Below are positions 17,065-25,473 of a stretch of 34,977 nucleotides of DNA, piece by piece; within the stretch, counting starts at the first letter, position 1, and each line of letters starts with the position of its first letter. Source of the stretch: an uncultured Bacillota bacterium (GTDB lineage: Bacteria; Bacillota; Clostridia; Oscillospirales; Oscillospiraceae). The stretch covers positions 1 to 34,977 of the forward strand of contig CAMWBA010000013.1 of NCBI GenBank assembly GCA_947172355.1. Reading direction: 5' to 3'. A program made the translations under genes and the position numbers. Below the pieces are notes generated by a model, which had not been told where the DNA came from, made no database searches, and worked only from the letters and a program-made list of their open reading frames with translations.

Positions 17065-17997
17065 GTGAACTTTCAACATTTGCGGTATTTTCTCATGGTG
17101 GCCGAGGAGCTTAATATCACCCGGGCAGCGGAACGGTTATACATTTCCCAGCAGTCGCTGTCCAACCACATCGGAAATCTGGAGCGGGAGTTGGACGTGA
17201 AGCTGTTTACCCGTTCCCCCAAGCTGTCCCTTACCTACGCGGGAGGACTGCTGGTGGACACCGCCACGCAGATTCTGGATCTGCACAGCCAGTATCTGTC
17301 CAAGGTGGGGGATATCAATAAGCAGTACATGGGGGTGCTGCGGGTGGGGATCTCCCATACCTGTGGGCTGGCTCTGCTGCCCGAGATTCTGCCCAAGTTC
17401 CGGGCGGAGTTTCCCCAGGTGGAGTTTTCCCTGTATGAAGGCAATTCAAACCAGTTGGAGGACGAATTGTCTCACGGCCGGGCGGACTTGATTATCTGTT
17501 TTCAGCCTATTATTATGGAGGGGGTGACCACCGTTCCCCTTACGGAGCAGCAGCTGGTGATGGTGGTGCCCAAGAACTTTACCGACCGCCTGTTTGGCAG
17601 CCAGGCAGAGGAGCTTCGCACCCAATTTTCTCAGGGGGCGGATATCAGGGCCTTTGAACAGCTGCCCTTTGTGCTGATTAAACGGGGCAACCGGACCCGG
17701 AGCATTGTGGACCAGTATTTCAGCCGGTATTTTTTCAAGCCTCAGCTGATTTTAGAGACGGAAAATACCGTTACTACCCTTGCCATGGCCCAGGCGGGCA
17801 TCGGGGTGACCATCTGTCCCGAACTGTTTCTGCGGGCGATTCCCGCACCCAACCCCGGTTCGGCGGGAGTGGATTTGTTCCCCTTGACCGACCCGTCTAT
17901 GTTCAGCAAGCTGGTGGTGGGGTATCGGGAGGGGCGCTATCTGTCCCATTTCGGCCAGCGCTTTGTGGAGATGGCCCAGGAGACTCTGCGGAAGTAG
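17065..17997 (+). CDS. LysR-family transcriptional regulator
   Basis: The N-terminal winged helix is classical: FQHLRYFLMVAEELNITRAA, then AERLYISQQSLSNHIGNLERELDVKLFTR. The co-inducer-binding half runs from LRVGISHTCGLALLPEILP to the end. I choose GTG 17065, spaced well from AAGGGTGG; GTG 17053 is the other option and adds four residues. Length (about 310) is normal. Its divergent neighbour, the D-2-hydroxyacid dehydrogenase, is the likely target. The signal molecule is unknown. Confidence 0.93.
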   Translation: MNFQHLRYFLMVAEELNITRAAERLYISQQSLSNHIGNLERELDVKLFTRSPKLSLTYAGGLLVDTATQILDLHSQYLSKVGDINKQYMGVLRVGISHTCGLALLPEILPKFRAEFPQVEFSLYEGNSNQLEDELSHGRADLIICFQPIIMEGVTTVPLTEQQLVMVVPKNFTDRLFGSQAEELRTQFSQGADIRAFEQLPFVLIKRGNRTRSIVDQYFSRYFFKPQLILETENTVTTLAMAQAGIGVTICPELFLRAIPAPNPGSAGVDLFPLTDPSMFSKLVVGYREGRYLSHFGQRFVEMAQETLRK

Positions 17998-18037
17998 AGG
18001 AGCTGTGGGGGAAACTGTAAACAAATTATGAACTCTC

Positions 18038-18066
18038 TTGCATTTTGCAGGGAGGTGCGTTAGAAT
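18038..18066 (+). promoter_or_regulatory. Vegetative promoter of htpG
   Basis: TTGCAT (18038-18043), a 17-nt spacer and TAGAAT (18061-18066). The expected start of transcription falls at the left edge of the CIRCE operator. Confidence 0.75.
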
Positions 18067-18070
18067 AAGT

Positions 18071-18097
18071 TTAGCACTCGAGAAAAAAGAGTGCTAA
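18071..18097 (+). promoter_or_regulatory. CIRCE element (HrcA operator)
   Basis: TTAGCACTC, nine bases, GAGTGCTAA: an exact match to the CIRCE inverted repeat. It lies just downstream of the htpG promoter, the usual place for HrcA repression. HrcA released by heat or misfolded protein would then allow htpG expression. Confidence 0.96.
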
Positions 18098-18145
18098 TAT
18101 AAATGGTTATCAAAGTAAATTTATATACATGGAGGAATCAAGTTT

Positions 18146-20062
18146 ATGGCAAAGAAGCAATTCAAGGCGGAGTCCAAACGGCTGCTGGACCTGATGGTCA
18201 ATTCCATCTACACCCACAAGGAGATTTTTTTGCGGGAACTGATCTCCAATGCCAGCGATGCGGAGGACAAGCTGGCCTATAAATCCCTCACCGATGACAG
18301 CGTAACGGTGAAGCGGAAGGATCTGAAAATCACCATTGTCCCAGACAAGGAAGGGCGGCTGCTCACCGTTTCGGACAACGGCGTGGGCATGAGTAAGGAG
18401 GATTTGGAGTCCAACCTGGGCACCATCGCCCGCAGCGGCTCAGGGCAGTTCAAGGCTGGACTGGCAGAGGATGACAAAGCTGCCGACAAGATTGATGTTA
18501 TTGGTCAGTTCGGCGTGGGTTTTTACTCAGCCTTTATGGTGGCCGACCATGTGACCGTTATCTCCAAAGCCTGGGGGGCGGAAGAAGCCTGGATGTGGCA
18601 GTCTGACGGGGCGGACGGCTATACAGTGACCTCCTGTGAGAAGGAGGCTTCTGGCACCGATGTGATTATGCACATCAAGGCCAACGCCGACGAGGAGGAC
18701 TACGACCAGTATTTAGATACCTACAAATTACAGGAGCTGATTAAAAAGTACTCCGATTATATCCGCTACCCCATTGTGATGGAGGTGGAGGACTACCGTC
18801 AGAAGGAAAAGCCGGAGGACGCCGGTGAGGACTACAAGCCTGAGTGGGAGACGGTGAAGGAGTGGAAAACCCTCAACTCCATGGTGCCCCTGTGGCAGCG
18901 GCAGAAGTCCAAGGTGAAGCCTGAGGAGTACAACGCCTTTTATAAGGAGAAGTTTAACGACTGGCAGGACCCTCTTGCTGTGATCCACACCAGCGCAGAG
19001 GGGGCGGTGACCTACAAGGCCATGCTCTATATCCCGGAGAAGACCCCCTACGACTTTTACACTCGGGAGTATCAGAAGGGGCTTCAGCTCTACTCCTCCG
19101 GCGTGCTGATTATGGACAAATGTGCCGACCTCCTCCCGGACCATTTCCGCTTTGTCAAGGGGGTGGTGGATTCCGCCGATTTCTCCCTAAACATCAGCCG
19201 TGAGGTCCTCCAGCACACCCGGCAGCTGAAAGTAATCGCCTCCGCTCTGGAGAAGAAGATCAAGAACGAACTGCTGAAGATGCAGAAGGAGGACCGGGAA
19301 AAGTATGAGAAATTCTGGTCCGCCTTTGGCACCCAGCTGAAATATGGCGTGGTGGCGGAGTACGGCCGGAACAAGGAGATTTTGCAGGACCTGCTGCTGT
19401 TCTGGTCCTCGAAGGAGGAGGCCAACACCACCCTGGCCGCCTACAAGGACCGGATGCCCGAGGACCAGCCGTTCTACTACTACGCCTGCGGCGAGAGCGT
19501 GGACAAGATTGCTAAACTGCCCCAGGTGGAGCGCATTCTGGACAAGGGATACGAGATCCTCTACTGTACCGAGGACGTGGATGACTTTGTGATGAAGGGC
19601 CTGCGGGAAATGGACGGCAAGGAGTTTAAATCGGTCACTGAGGAGGATGCTCTGCCCCAGACCGACGAGGAGAAGAAAGCTGCGGAGGAGAAGACTGAGG
19701 CCGGCAAACCGGTGCTGGAAGCGGTGAAAGAGGCCCTGGGAGACCAAGTGAAAGCAGTGCGCATCTCTGCCATTCTAAAATCGGGGGCCTGTTGCCTGTC
19801 CTCTGACGGTCCCGTCTCCATCGAAATGGAGAAGTATATGAGCAAAGTGGAGGGGGGCGAACCCATAAAGGCCGACCGGGTGCTGGAGCTCAACGCCGAC
19901 TGTGCCCCCTTCGCCGCCTTGAAACAGGCGGTGGACGCGGGGGACAAGGACCGAGTGGAGAAATATTCCAAGCTCCTGTACGGGCAGGCCATTCTCCTGG
20001 CCGGACTGCCCCTGGAGGATCCGGCAGAATACAGCCAGCTGGTGTGTTCCCTGATGATTTGA
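18146..20062 (+). CDS. htpG: Chaperone HtpG (bacterial Hsp90)
   Basis: A 638-residue Hsp90 of normal bacterial length. The GHKL ATPase domain shows E31-L-I-S-N35-A-S-D-A, D77-N-G-V-G-M and G120-Q-F-G-V-G-F-Y-S. The middle domain holds LYSSGVLIMDKC and the SREVLQHTRQLKVI block, whose Arg contacts the ATP gamma-phosphate. A C-terminal dimerisation domain follows. It is an ATP-dependent cytosolic chaperone. The start is ATG 18146 behind TGGAGGAATCAAGTTT. It is a single-gene unit with its own promoter, CIRCE operator and terminator. Confidence 0.98.
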   Translation: MAKKQFKAESKRLLDLMVNSIYTHKEIFLRELISNASDAEDKLAYKSLTDDSVTVKRKDLKITIVPDKEGRLLTVSDNGVGMSKEDLESNLGTIARSGSGQFKAGLAEDDKAADKIDVIGQFGVGFYSAFMVADHVTVISKAWGAEEAWMWQSDGADGYTVTSCEKEASGTDVIMHIKANADEEDYDQYLDTYKLQELIKKYSDYIRYPIVMEVEDYRQKEKPEDAGEDYKPEWETVKEWKTLNSMVPLWQRQKSKVKPEEYNAFYKEKFNDWQDPLAVIHTSAEGAVTYKAMLYIPEKTPYDFYTREYQKGLQLYSSGVLIMDKCADLLPDHFRFVKGVVDSADFSLNISREVLQHTRQLKVIASALEKKIKNELLKMQKEDREKYEKFWSAFGTQLKYGVVAEYGRNKEILQDLLLFWSSKEEANTTLAAYKDRMPEDQPFYYYACGESVDKIAKLPQVERILDKGYEILYCTEDVDDFVMKGLREMDGKEFKSVTEEDALPQTDEEKKAAEEKTEAGKPVLEAVKEALGDQVKAVRISAILKSGACCLSSDGPVSIEMEKYMSKVEGGEPIKADRVLELNADCAPFAALKQAVDAGDKDRVEKYSKLLYGQAILLAGLPLEDPAEYSQLVCSLMI

Positions 20063-20073
20063 GGATAGAATTG

Positions 20074-20113
20074 AAAATCCCCGCCGCAGTTAGGGTGCGG
20101 CGGGGATTTTTTT
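20074..20113 (+). terminator. Rho-independent terminator of htpG
   Basis: AAAATCCCCGCCGCA pairs with TGCGGCGGGGATTTT, followed by more T. It is a strong GC-rich stem after the htpG stop. It overlaps the 3' end of the convergent ABC permease gene. Confidence 0.93.
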
Positions 20114-21226
20114 CATCTCTATTCCGCAGAACAGGGAGAAAAACACCAAAGCGGCGGCGGTCAAAAGCAGACCGTCTGTCCATGCCCCGCCGCAGGTCCG
20201 CAGGTAGAGGGTGATAGGGGACCAGCGGATGATAGGGGCCAGGGCGGGAAAGAGGGCGGAAAGGTCCAGCAGTATGGGGGATAGGAGAAGACTTAATACC
20301 GGAACAAAGGGCATCAGGATAGGCAGTACCCCCCACAGTCCCCGGTGCCGGGCCAGCAGCAGCGTCCCTGCACCCCAGAACAGCAAATAGGGAACGAGGG
20401 GCAGGATATAACTTGTGGGCCGGTCCAGTGCCAACAAAGACAGTGCGCCAGCGCACAGGGGGAGAATCAGCGCAGCCCCCAGCCGGGCCAACAGCAGCGG
20501 CCCCCGCCCGCGGAGGGGGATCAACCGGCGGGTAAAGGGGCTGTCCAGCCAGCGGCCCAGGTCCATGGCAAGGAACAGCGTCCAAATCAGCAGTAAAACG
20601 GCGGTCAGCCCGGCCAGCAGCTGAGAGATGCCCCGGTCCGCCAAAAGGATGGGGTCCAGAGAGGAACCATCCACCGTTTCCAGGGATACCAGCACCCGGT
20701 CTGGGTCTGCTAGCACCTGGTTCAGCCGGGGGCGTACTTGGTCCAGCTGTTCCGGGGCGGCAATGCCGCTGTCCAGCAGATAGTCCGCGGCCAGCTCCGG
20801 AGAGAGCCGCTGGGCCAGACAGGCGGTTACCGTTTCCCGCACCAGAGGATAGACAACAGAGCTGGGGCCAATGAGCAAGGTAAACAGTCCCTCCAATTCC
20901 CGGCGGTCCAGGCGGGCTTGAAAATCATCCGGAAGGACCAAGGCGCAGTCCCAGCGGCCGGCGGCCACACGGCGCTCTGCCTCCTCCAAGCTGGAGATAC
21001 AAAATTCCACCACCAGACCGCTGCGCTCCTCCAACAGAGCGCCAAAGTCTGACTCCCCTTCTGGCAGAACTACCCCTACTTGAACGGGGGCGGAGACCTC
21101 CTCTGGAGGCATCCGCCGGGCGGCGGTAAAGGTAAGCAGGGGCAGCAGCAGCAACAGCGCCCAGTTCCGGCGGCTTGTCAGCTGGGTGCACAGACTTTCC
21201 CATAAAAAGGACCGGAAAAAACTCAT
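20090..21226 (-). CDS. ABC-2 type permease, second of two
   Basis: A 378-residue membrane protein of the ABC-2 (YhgE/DrrB-like) fold. It has one N-terminal helix (NWALLLLLPLLTFTAA), an extracytoplasmic domain of about 150 residues containing VVLPEGESDFGALL, and about five C-terminal helices. The real start is ATG 21226 after GGAGGTGTCGCC, overlapping the previous permease by 4 bp; the open frame continues upstream but that part is not protein-like. It is the last gene of a four-gene operon with an ATPase. Export of a drug, lipid or polymer is likely; the substrate is unknown. Confidence 0.85.
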   Translation of the reverse strand: MSFFRSFLWESLCTQLTSRRNWALLLLLPLLTFTAARRMPPEEVSAPVQVGVVLPEGESDFGALLEERSGLVVEFCISSLEEAERRVAAGRWDCALVLPDDFQARLDRRELEGLFTLLIGPSSVVYPLVRETVTACLAQRLSPELAADYLLDSGIAAPEQLDQVRPRLNQVLADPDRVLVSLETVDGSSLDPILLADRGISQLLAGLTAVLLLIWTLFLAMDLGRWLDSPFTRRLIPLRGRGPLLLARLGAALILPLCAGALSLLALDRPTSYILPLVPYLLFWGAGTLLLARHRGLWGVLPILMPFVPVLSLLLSPILLDLSALFPALAPIIRWSPITLYLRTCGGAWTDGLLLTAAALVFFSLFCGIEMKKIPAAP

Positions 21227-22431
21227 GGCGACACCTCCTGCCAGCCGGTCCGGCGGCGGTACAGGATCAGGGAGAGCCCTGCCATCCCGGCAGAGGACAG
21301 GAGCAGACCGGCCCAGGAGGCAGGGACAGGGGGATAGCCCATAGGCCAGGCGGTCAATTCCATCAGCCAGGTTACCGGAGACAGCCGAACCGCCTCCCGA
21401 AGTCCCGCCGGCAGCAGGACGGGGGGCACAATCCCTCCGGCCAGGGCGAGCCAGACCAGCGCCAGCGAGAAGGACAGCGCACCGCAGCCGGCGGCGCTTC
21501 CGGAGAGCAGACAGCACACAGCGCAAAACAGCGAGCAGTATGCCGCCATAAGGGCGGCCGCTCCCAAAAGCGGGAGGGAGACTGCCCCTGCGGCCAGCGT
21601 CAGAGAAGGGGCCAGGAGGAGAAAGAGAAGGCACGTTCCGGCAAGGACACCGCTGGCGCAGCCTGGAAGGATTCCCCAGCCCAAACTTCTCAGCCGCCGC
21701 TGAAAATTCAGCCAGTTTCCGGTGTAAATCGGCAGAAACAGGGGAGCGGAAGACAGGGCAAAATAGGCCAGCAGGGTCAAAGCATAGTGGAGAGGGACGG
21801 GGCGGGTTTGGGTGACGGATATGGTGTGAGTTTGAAAGAAGGCGCTGCGATTGAGGGCCAGGGAGATATAGCGCAGATTGATGTCCATAACCACCTGATC
21901 CCGGGTAAGACCGGGAGGCGAGGCCTCCTCATACAGATCCAGTACGGCATACACCCCGCTTTGAAAGGCGGAGAGAATGTCGCTGGCGCCCTGCCCAACC
22001 CAGAGCAGCAACAGAGACTCCAGAGGCTGGTCCCCCCGGGTGATGAGCCGCAGATCCGGATTGTCCCCCTGCATGACCCCGCGGATAAAGTTTGCCGGCA
22101 GTGACAGAACTGCGGTGATATCTCCGTTTTGGAGGGCTTTCAGGGCCTCGCTCTCCTCCATAGCGGTGATGCGGCAGTACTGAGCGATGTCCTCCATCCG
22201 TCCCATATACTGTTCCAGCAGACGGGGCGTCTCATCCCCTGCGGGAGCGGTGACGGCCAAGGTGACCCCATCAAAGTCCACGCCCTGAGACAGCAGAAAT
22301 TGAACAGCCTGTCCCATGCCCAGCGGGAGAACAAGGCATAAAAGGGCAAGCCCTGCCAGCAGCCAGCGCTGCTGGCAGAGCCTGACCAGAGTCAGCCGGG
22401 TAAATTGTCCCAAAAAAGACAATGATTCCAT
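21223..22431 (-). CDS. ABC-2 type permease, first of two
   Basis: A 402-residue protein with the same build as its neighbour: a first helix (WLLAGLALLCLVLPLGMG), a long outside domain (about 45-200) and six C-terminal helices (YFALSSAPLFLPIY onward). The two permeases probably form a heterodimer served by the ATPase at 24238-24873. The ribosome site is weak. A gap of about 106 nt without a clear terminator separates it from the zinc-ribbon gene upstream. Confidence 0.85.
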   Translation of the reverse strand: MESLSFLGQFTRLTLVRLCQQRWLLAGLALLCLVLPLGMGQAVQFLLSQGVDFDGVTLAVTAPAGDETPRLLEQYMGRMEDIAQYCRITAMEESEALKALQNGDITAVLSLPANFIRGVMQGDNPDLRLITRGDQPLESLLLLWVGQGASDILSAFQSGVYAVLDLYEEASPPGLTRDQVVMDINLRYISLALNRSAFFQTHTISVTQTRPVPLHYALTLLAYFALSSAPLFLPIYTGNWLNFQRRLRSLGWGILPGCASGVLAGTCLLFLLLAPSLTLAAGAVSLPLLGAAALMAAYCSLFCAVCCLLSGSAAGCGALSFSLALVWLALAGGIVPPVLLPAGLREAVRLSPVTWLMELTAWPMGYPPVPASWAGLLLSSAGMAGLSLILYRRRTGWQEVSP

Positions 22432-22537
22432 CTTGTTTTAAACTTCCCATCCGCGTGGTATTCCTTGGGGAAAAACGCCCTGTAAATCCCGCTCCTGTGT
22501 TGGAAAAAGGAGTCCAAAAACCGGTTCGTAAATTTCG

Positions 22538-24241
22538 TCATCCTCCGAACAGCTCCGGGGGCAGACGGGTGATAAACAGCAGTTCCATCGCTTCGGACCA
22601 CTGGAGGAGACGGTCGTGGGTATCCTGAACCATCTGCATCAGTTCGTCCTCGGTCATCTGAGTAATCAGCTTGGGCTTGTGGATGGACAGCTGGTCAGGA
22701 ACGTTGCTGACATGGTAGTCAAAGGCCAAGTTACAGACCTCTATCCCCATCACACGCATAGAAATGTCCCCTAGAGCAAGCTGGATGTAGCGGCTGTCCA
22801 TACTGAAGTCCCCTTGTGTCTCTAAGGAAAAGACGGTAAGGCCGGAGCTGTCTGCCGACAATTCCCACTGGAAATTGTCATCCTGGGCCTTGGGGTTCAA
22901 GCTCAGCTGGGAGGAAATTTTAACCAGCGTGCTGCTGCCCTCCCGGATACGGATGGTGGTCTCATCGGTGTAGACACCGCGGCTGAGTGCGTGGTCGCCG
23001 GTGGACTTGAGTTCGATTAGTTCCATCCCATCGCTGGATATCTCCAGACTCCAGTCGTCCACATACTCGGCGCCGCCGCCCAAATACAGCTGTGCCTCCA
23101 CATAGGTGCGCTGGATGGTTCCCGTCCAGCGCACCGCCGATACATAGCCGCCGCTTACACAGACCTCCAGCTGCAAATCGCCGGACCGGGTGACCGCATC
23201 CCGGAGACCGTCAGCCAGCTGTCCATAGACATCCAGTTCATCCAGTTCGTCCATAAGGTCGTCGATCTCAGCCTGGGGCAGTCCGGTGGCCTGGAGTATC
23301 TCTTCATACAGGCTGAACGAGTCCCATGTGGAGAGGAGCTCCTCCCAGACGGTGATATACTGGACCAAGGCATCCTGGGGAATAACCACCTGGTATACCA
23401 TGACCTTGGTCTCGCTGCCGTTGACCGAGATGGAAGCGGAGCCGGACTTCTCTACCCCGGCCGCATCCCAGAGGGCCTTGTTGGCCCTCTGAAGCGACTC
23501 TTCCAACTGTTCCGGGTCCATCTGCTCCAAGGTTTTCTCCACCAGGTCAAATAGATTAAAGCTGATGCCTTCCATCGAGTCGTCCCCGGTCATTGCAGCC
23601 AGGTCGGCGCCTATGGTCTCGGTATTTACGCCGTAAGACTCCTCGCCGGTGAGATGGGGGATGTCAACATAAAGCTCGGCGTCGTTCCCCACAATTTGAG
23701 CGGTAAAAAGGTCGTCTTCGTCCCAAAAGACCCCAAGGCGGGCGAACATCCGCCGGCTTTTGCCGTCGTAAGAGGAGGATGCCTCCAGGCCCAGCCCCTC
23801 CAAGGCGGACAGATCATAGCCGATCAGGGCGCTGCTGATGCCGGTCAGTTCCAGCCGCATTCCCTGGCTGATGGACCGGTCCCGCTGCCACTGGCGGAGG
23901 TCAGGCATCCCTAGTGCTTCCTCTGCCGCCTGATAGGCGGCGAGGGATTTGGCAATGGCCTGCTCTACTTGACCCTTTGGGTTGGCAAACAGACCGCTGG
24001 CAAAGACCACGGCCAGGGCGATTACAAGAACCACGGCCCCGATAGCCCCTCCAATGAATAGCCCCTTTTTCTTCCCGGCTCCTGGGACTGGGGCCTCTGG
24101 ACCGGAATAGTCCGGCGAACTGGGCGCAGGGTTCCGAGCGATTTCGGACCAGGTAGGGGCTGACGGGTCCATCCCACAGTAGGGACAGAAGGTTGCCTCA
24201 TTGTTCATTTCTCGTCCGCAGTTTCTGCAAATCATTGTCAT
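22538..24241 (-). CDS. Zinc-ribbon, single-helix membrane protein with large extracytoplasmic domain
   Basis: A 567-residue protein. A short rubredoxin-like zinc ribbon lies at the N terminus, with C5-x2-C8 and C19-x2-C22. A Pro/Ser-rich linker follows, then KKK and one helix at about 60-83. The remaining 480 residues are predicted outside the cell, acidic, with repeated beta-strand-like stretches (SASISVNGSETKVMVYQVVI, LQLEVCVSGGYVSAVRW). Similar zinc-ribbon anchored proteins (YvbJ-like) accompany transporters in Firmicutes. The start is ATG 24241, overlapping the ATPase stop (ATGA). I do not recognise a specific function; a sensor or substrate-handling part of the exporter is possible. Confidence 0.8.
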   Translation of the reverse strand: MTMICRNCGREMNNEATFCPYCGMDPSAPTWSEIARNPAPSSPDYSGPEAPVPGAGKKKGLFIGGAIGAVVLVIALAVVFASGLFANPKGQVEQAIAKSLAAYQAAEEALGMPDLRQWQRDRSISQGMRLELTGISSALIGYDLSALEGLGLEASSSYDGKSRRMFARLGVFWDEDDLFTAQIVGNDAELYVDIPHLTGEESYGVNTETIGADLAAMTGDDSMEGISFNLFDLVEKTLEQMDPEQLEESLQRANKALWDAAGVEKSGSASISVNGSETKVMVYQVVIPQDALVQYITVWEELLSTWDSFSLYEEILQATGLPQAEIDDLMDELDELDVYGQLADGLRDAVTRSGDLQLEVCVSGGYVSAVRWTGTIQRTYVEAQLYLGGGAEYVDDWSLEISSDGMELIELKSTGDHALSRGVYTDETTIRIREGSSTLVKISSQLSLNPKAQDDNFQWELSADSSGLTVFSLETQGDFSMDSRYIQLALGDISMRVMGIEVCNLAFDYHVSNVPDQLSIHKPKLITQMTEDELMQMVQDTHDRLLQWSEAMELLFITRLPPELFGG

Positions 24242-24873
24242 CTCTCCTGTTCCTGTAGTATGCCGTGTTCTAGGGTCAGCACGGCGCCGCACAGCCGGTC
24301 CAGCTCCTCCCGGTGGTGACTGCACCACACCAGGCGGCCGCCGCCGGCCAGAAAGGTCTCCAGCCAATTCAAAAGCTGGGGAACATAGTCCCGGTCTAGT
24401 CCGGAGGTGGCCTCATCCATTAAAAGGATCTTGGGGCGGGACAGCAGGCCCAGCGCGATGCTCACCCGCTGGGCCATTCCCCCTGACAGGGACCGGATGG
24501 GCGCTTGAAAAAGGGGCTCCAGCCCCAGCAGCTCCAAAATATCCCCGGGCAGCGGACCGGACAATCCACAGGCGCTCCGCCAAAGGGAGAGCTGCTGTTT
24601 GACCGTCAGCTCCCGGGCCAGTTCCGCTGTCTGAGGAACATAGCCTAGGCACCGGCGCAGAAACTGCCGGTCACCTAGAACGCTCCTTCCGTCCAAAAGG
24701 ATATCGCCGCGGTCCGGCCGTTCAATTTGGGCCATAAGGCGCAGCAGAGTGGATTTTCCGGAGCCGTTGTGCCCAGCCAGCCCCAGGCACTGGCCTGGGG
24801 GCAGGACAAAGCTGACAGGGGACAGCACCTGCCGTCCTGCGTAGTTTTTGCACAATCCCCGTACCTCCAGCAC
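24238..24873 (-). CDS. ABC transporter ATP-binding protein
   Basis: A 211-residue ATPase. Walker A is G34-H-N-G-S-G-K-S-T42, the Q loop lies in GYVPQTAE, the signature is LSGGMAQRVSIA and Walker B is ILLMDEATSGLD, followed by a switch His in WCSHH. The start is GTG 24873 behind GGGGGGAACGC. As first gene of the operon it powers the two ABC-2 permeases. The CcmA/DrrA-like build fits an exporter. Confidence 0.94.
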   Translation of the reverse strand: MLEVRGLCKNYAGRQVLSPVSFVLPPGQCLGLAGHNGSGKSTLLRLMAQIERPDRGDILLDGRSVLGDRQFLRRCLGYVPQTAELARELTVKQQLSLWRSACGLSGPLPGDILELLGLEPLFQAPIRSLSGGMAQRVSIALGLLSRPKILLMDEATSGLDRDYVPQLLNWLETFLAGGGRLVWCSHHREELDRLCGAVLTLEHGILQEQER

Positions 24874-24918
24874 AGCGTTCCCCCCTAAGTTTTTGGTTTG
24901 GACCCCACAGCATTCTTA

Positions 24919-24951
24919 TGTGTGTCCCGCCGCGGAGGAGCGGAACACACA
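24919..24951 (-). other. Leader stem-loop of the ABC-2 operon
   Basis: On the minus strand TGTGTGTTCCGC pairs with GCGGGACACACA (one G-T pair) around an eight-base loop. It lies between the predicted promoter and the ATPase start. No T run follows, so it is not a typical terminator. It may be a regulator site or an RNA structure in the leader. Confidence 0.55.
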
Positions 24952-24979
24952 AAAAAGGATTGCGATTCCTTATTTAAAT

Positions 24980-25008
24980 AGTATCGCATATTTCCTGGTA
25001 AAAATCAA
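24980..25008 (-). promoter_or_regulatory. Promoter of the ABC-2 operon
   Basis: On the minus strand TTGATT (25008-25003) is followed by 17 nt and GATACT (24985-24980). The predicted leader is about 100 nt and includes the stem-loop at 24919-24951. The rest of the 24874-25252 spacer holds the regulatory repeats and promoter of the small peptide/bce-like genes. Confidence 0.55.
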
Positions 25009-25154
25009 GAGGGACGCAGGACAGGGGGGGCGCAGCAAAGATCAATTGCGGGATTCTCCCACTTCCGGCGGAAGAAATACTGATAAAATCTCTGCGCTTC
25101 GGATACTCCCGCAGTACGGTGTGTCGGGGGGCTGCATGGAAAAGAAAGGGAACC

Positions 25155-25193
25155 TTAAGAAATCTTTAATGAAATCCTTATCGTTCCTTTAAA
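25155..25193 (+). promoter_or_regulatory. Tandem CTTwAA repeats, likely OmpR-family response regulator box
   Basis: CTTAAG (25155), CTTTAA (25165), CTTAT (25178) and CTTTAA (25188) occur as two pairs with 10-bp spacing. They lie directly upstream of the putative promoter at 25212. Direct repeats of about one helical turn are typical sites for OmpR/PhoB-family regulators. No two-component genes are in the window. Confidence 0.5.
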
Positions 25194-25211
25194 GCATTTT
25201 GCCAAACTGTA

Positions 25212-25220
25212 TGGTATCAT
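25212..25220 (+). promoter_or_regulatory. Extended -10 promoter for the small peptide and BceAB-like genes
   Basis: TGGTATCAT fits the extended -10 pattern with one mismatch. The -35 region (around 25192-25197) is poor and overlaps the CTTTAA repeat, as expected for an activated promoter. Confidence 0.45.
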
Positions 25221-25252
25221 CTAGTACAGTGAAACGAAGGGAGCGGATAGTA

Positions 25253-25396
25253 ATGGCACAGAAAATAAAAACCGGTTTCTGCGTAGTGACTCTGCTGCTG
25301 GCGGTGCTGGCGGCTTATGTGCAGGAGACTAACCATCAGCAGAACGGAGGGACGCTGGTCCAGCCGGCCCCCTTCACGCTGGTACAGGTCAGATGA
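25253..25396 (+). CDS. Small single-helix membrane peptide
   Basis: A 47-residue product starting at ATG 25253 behind AAGGGAGCGGATAGTA. One hydrophobic stretch (GFCVVTLLLAVLAAYV) near the N terminus acts as a signal anchor or signal peptide; the rest (QETNHQQNGGTLVQPAPF) is polar and outside. It is about 80 nt before the BceA-like gene and appears to share its promoter. I know no family. It may help or report on the transporter. Confidence 0.6.
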   Translation: MAQKIKTGFCVVTLLLAVLAAYVQETNHQQNGGTLVQPAPFTLVQVR

Positions 25397-25473
25397 GGCT
25401 CCCGCCCTGGTACTCCGCAGGCACAGCATGCCGGAGCGAGTGGGAAGCCATCAAAGGAAAAAGGAGAATTGTT

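Noticed and set aside
21227-21634. N-terminal extension of the second ABC-2 permease
   Set aside because: The sequence is not protein-like, lies inside the upstream permease gene, and a good ribosome site precedes ATG 21226.
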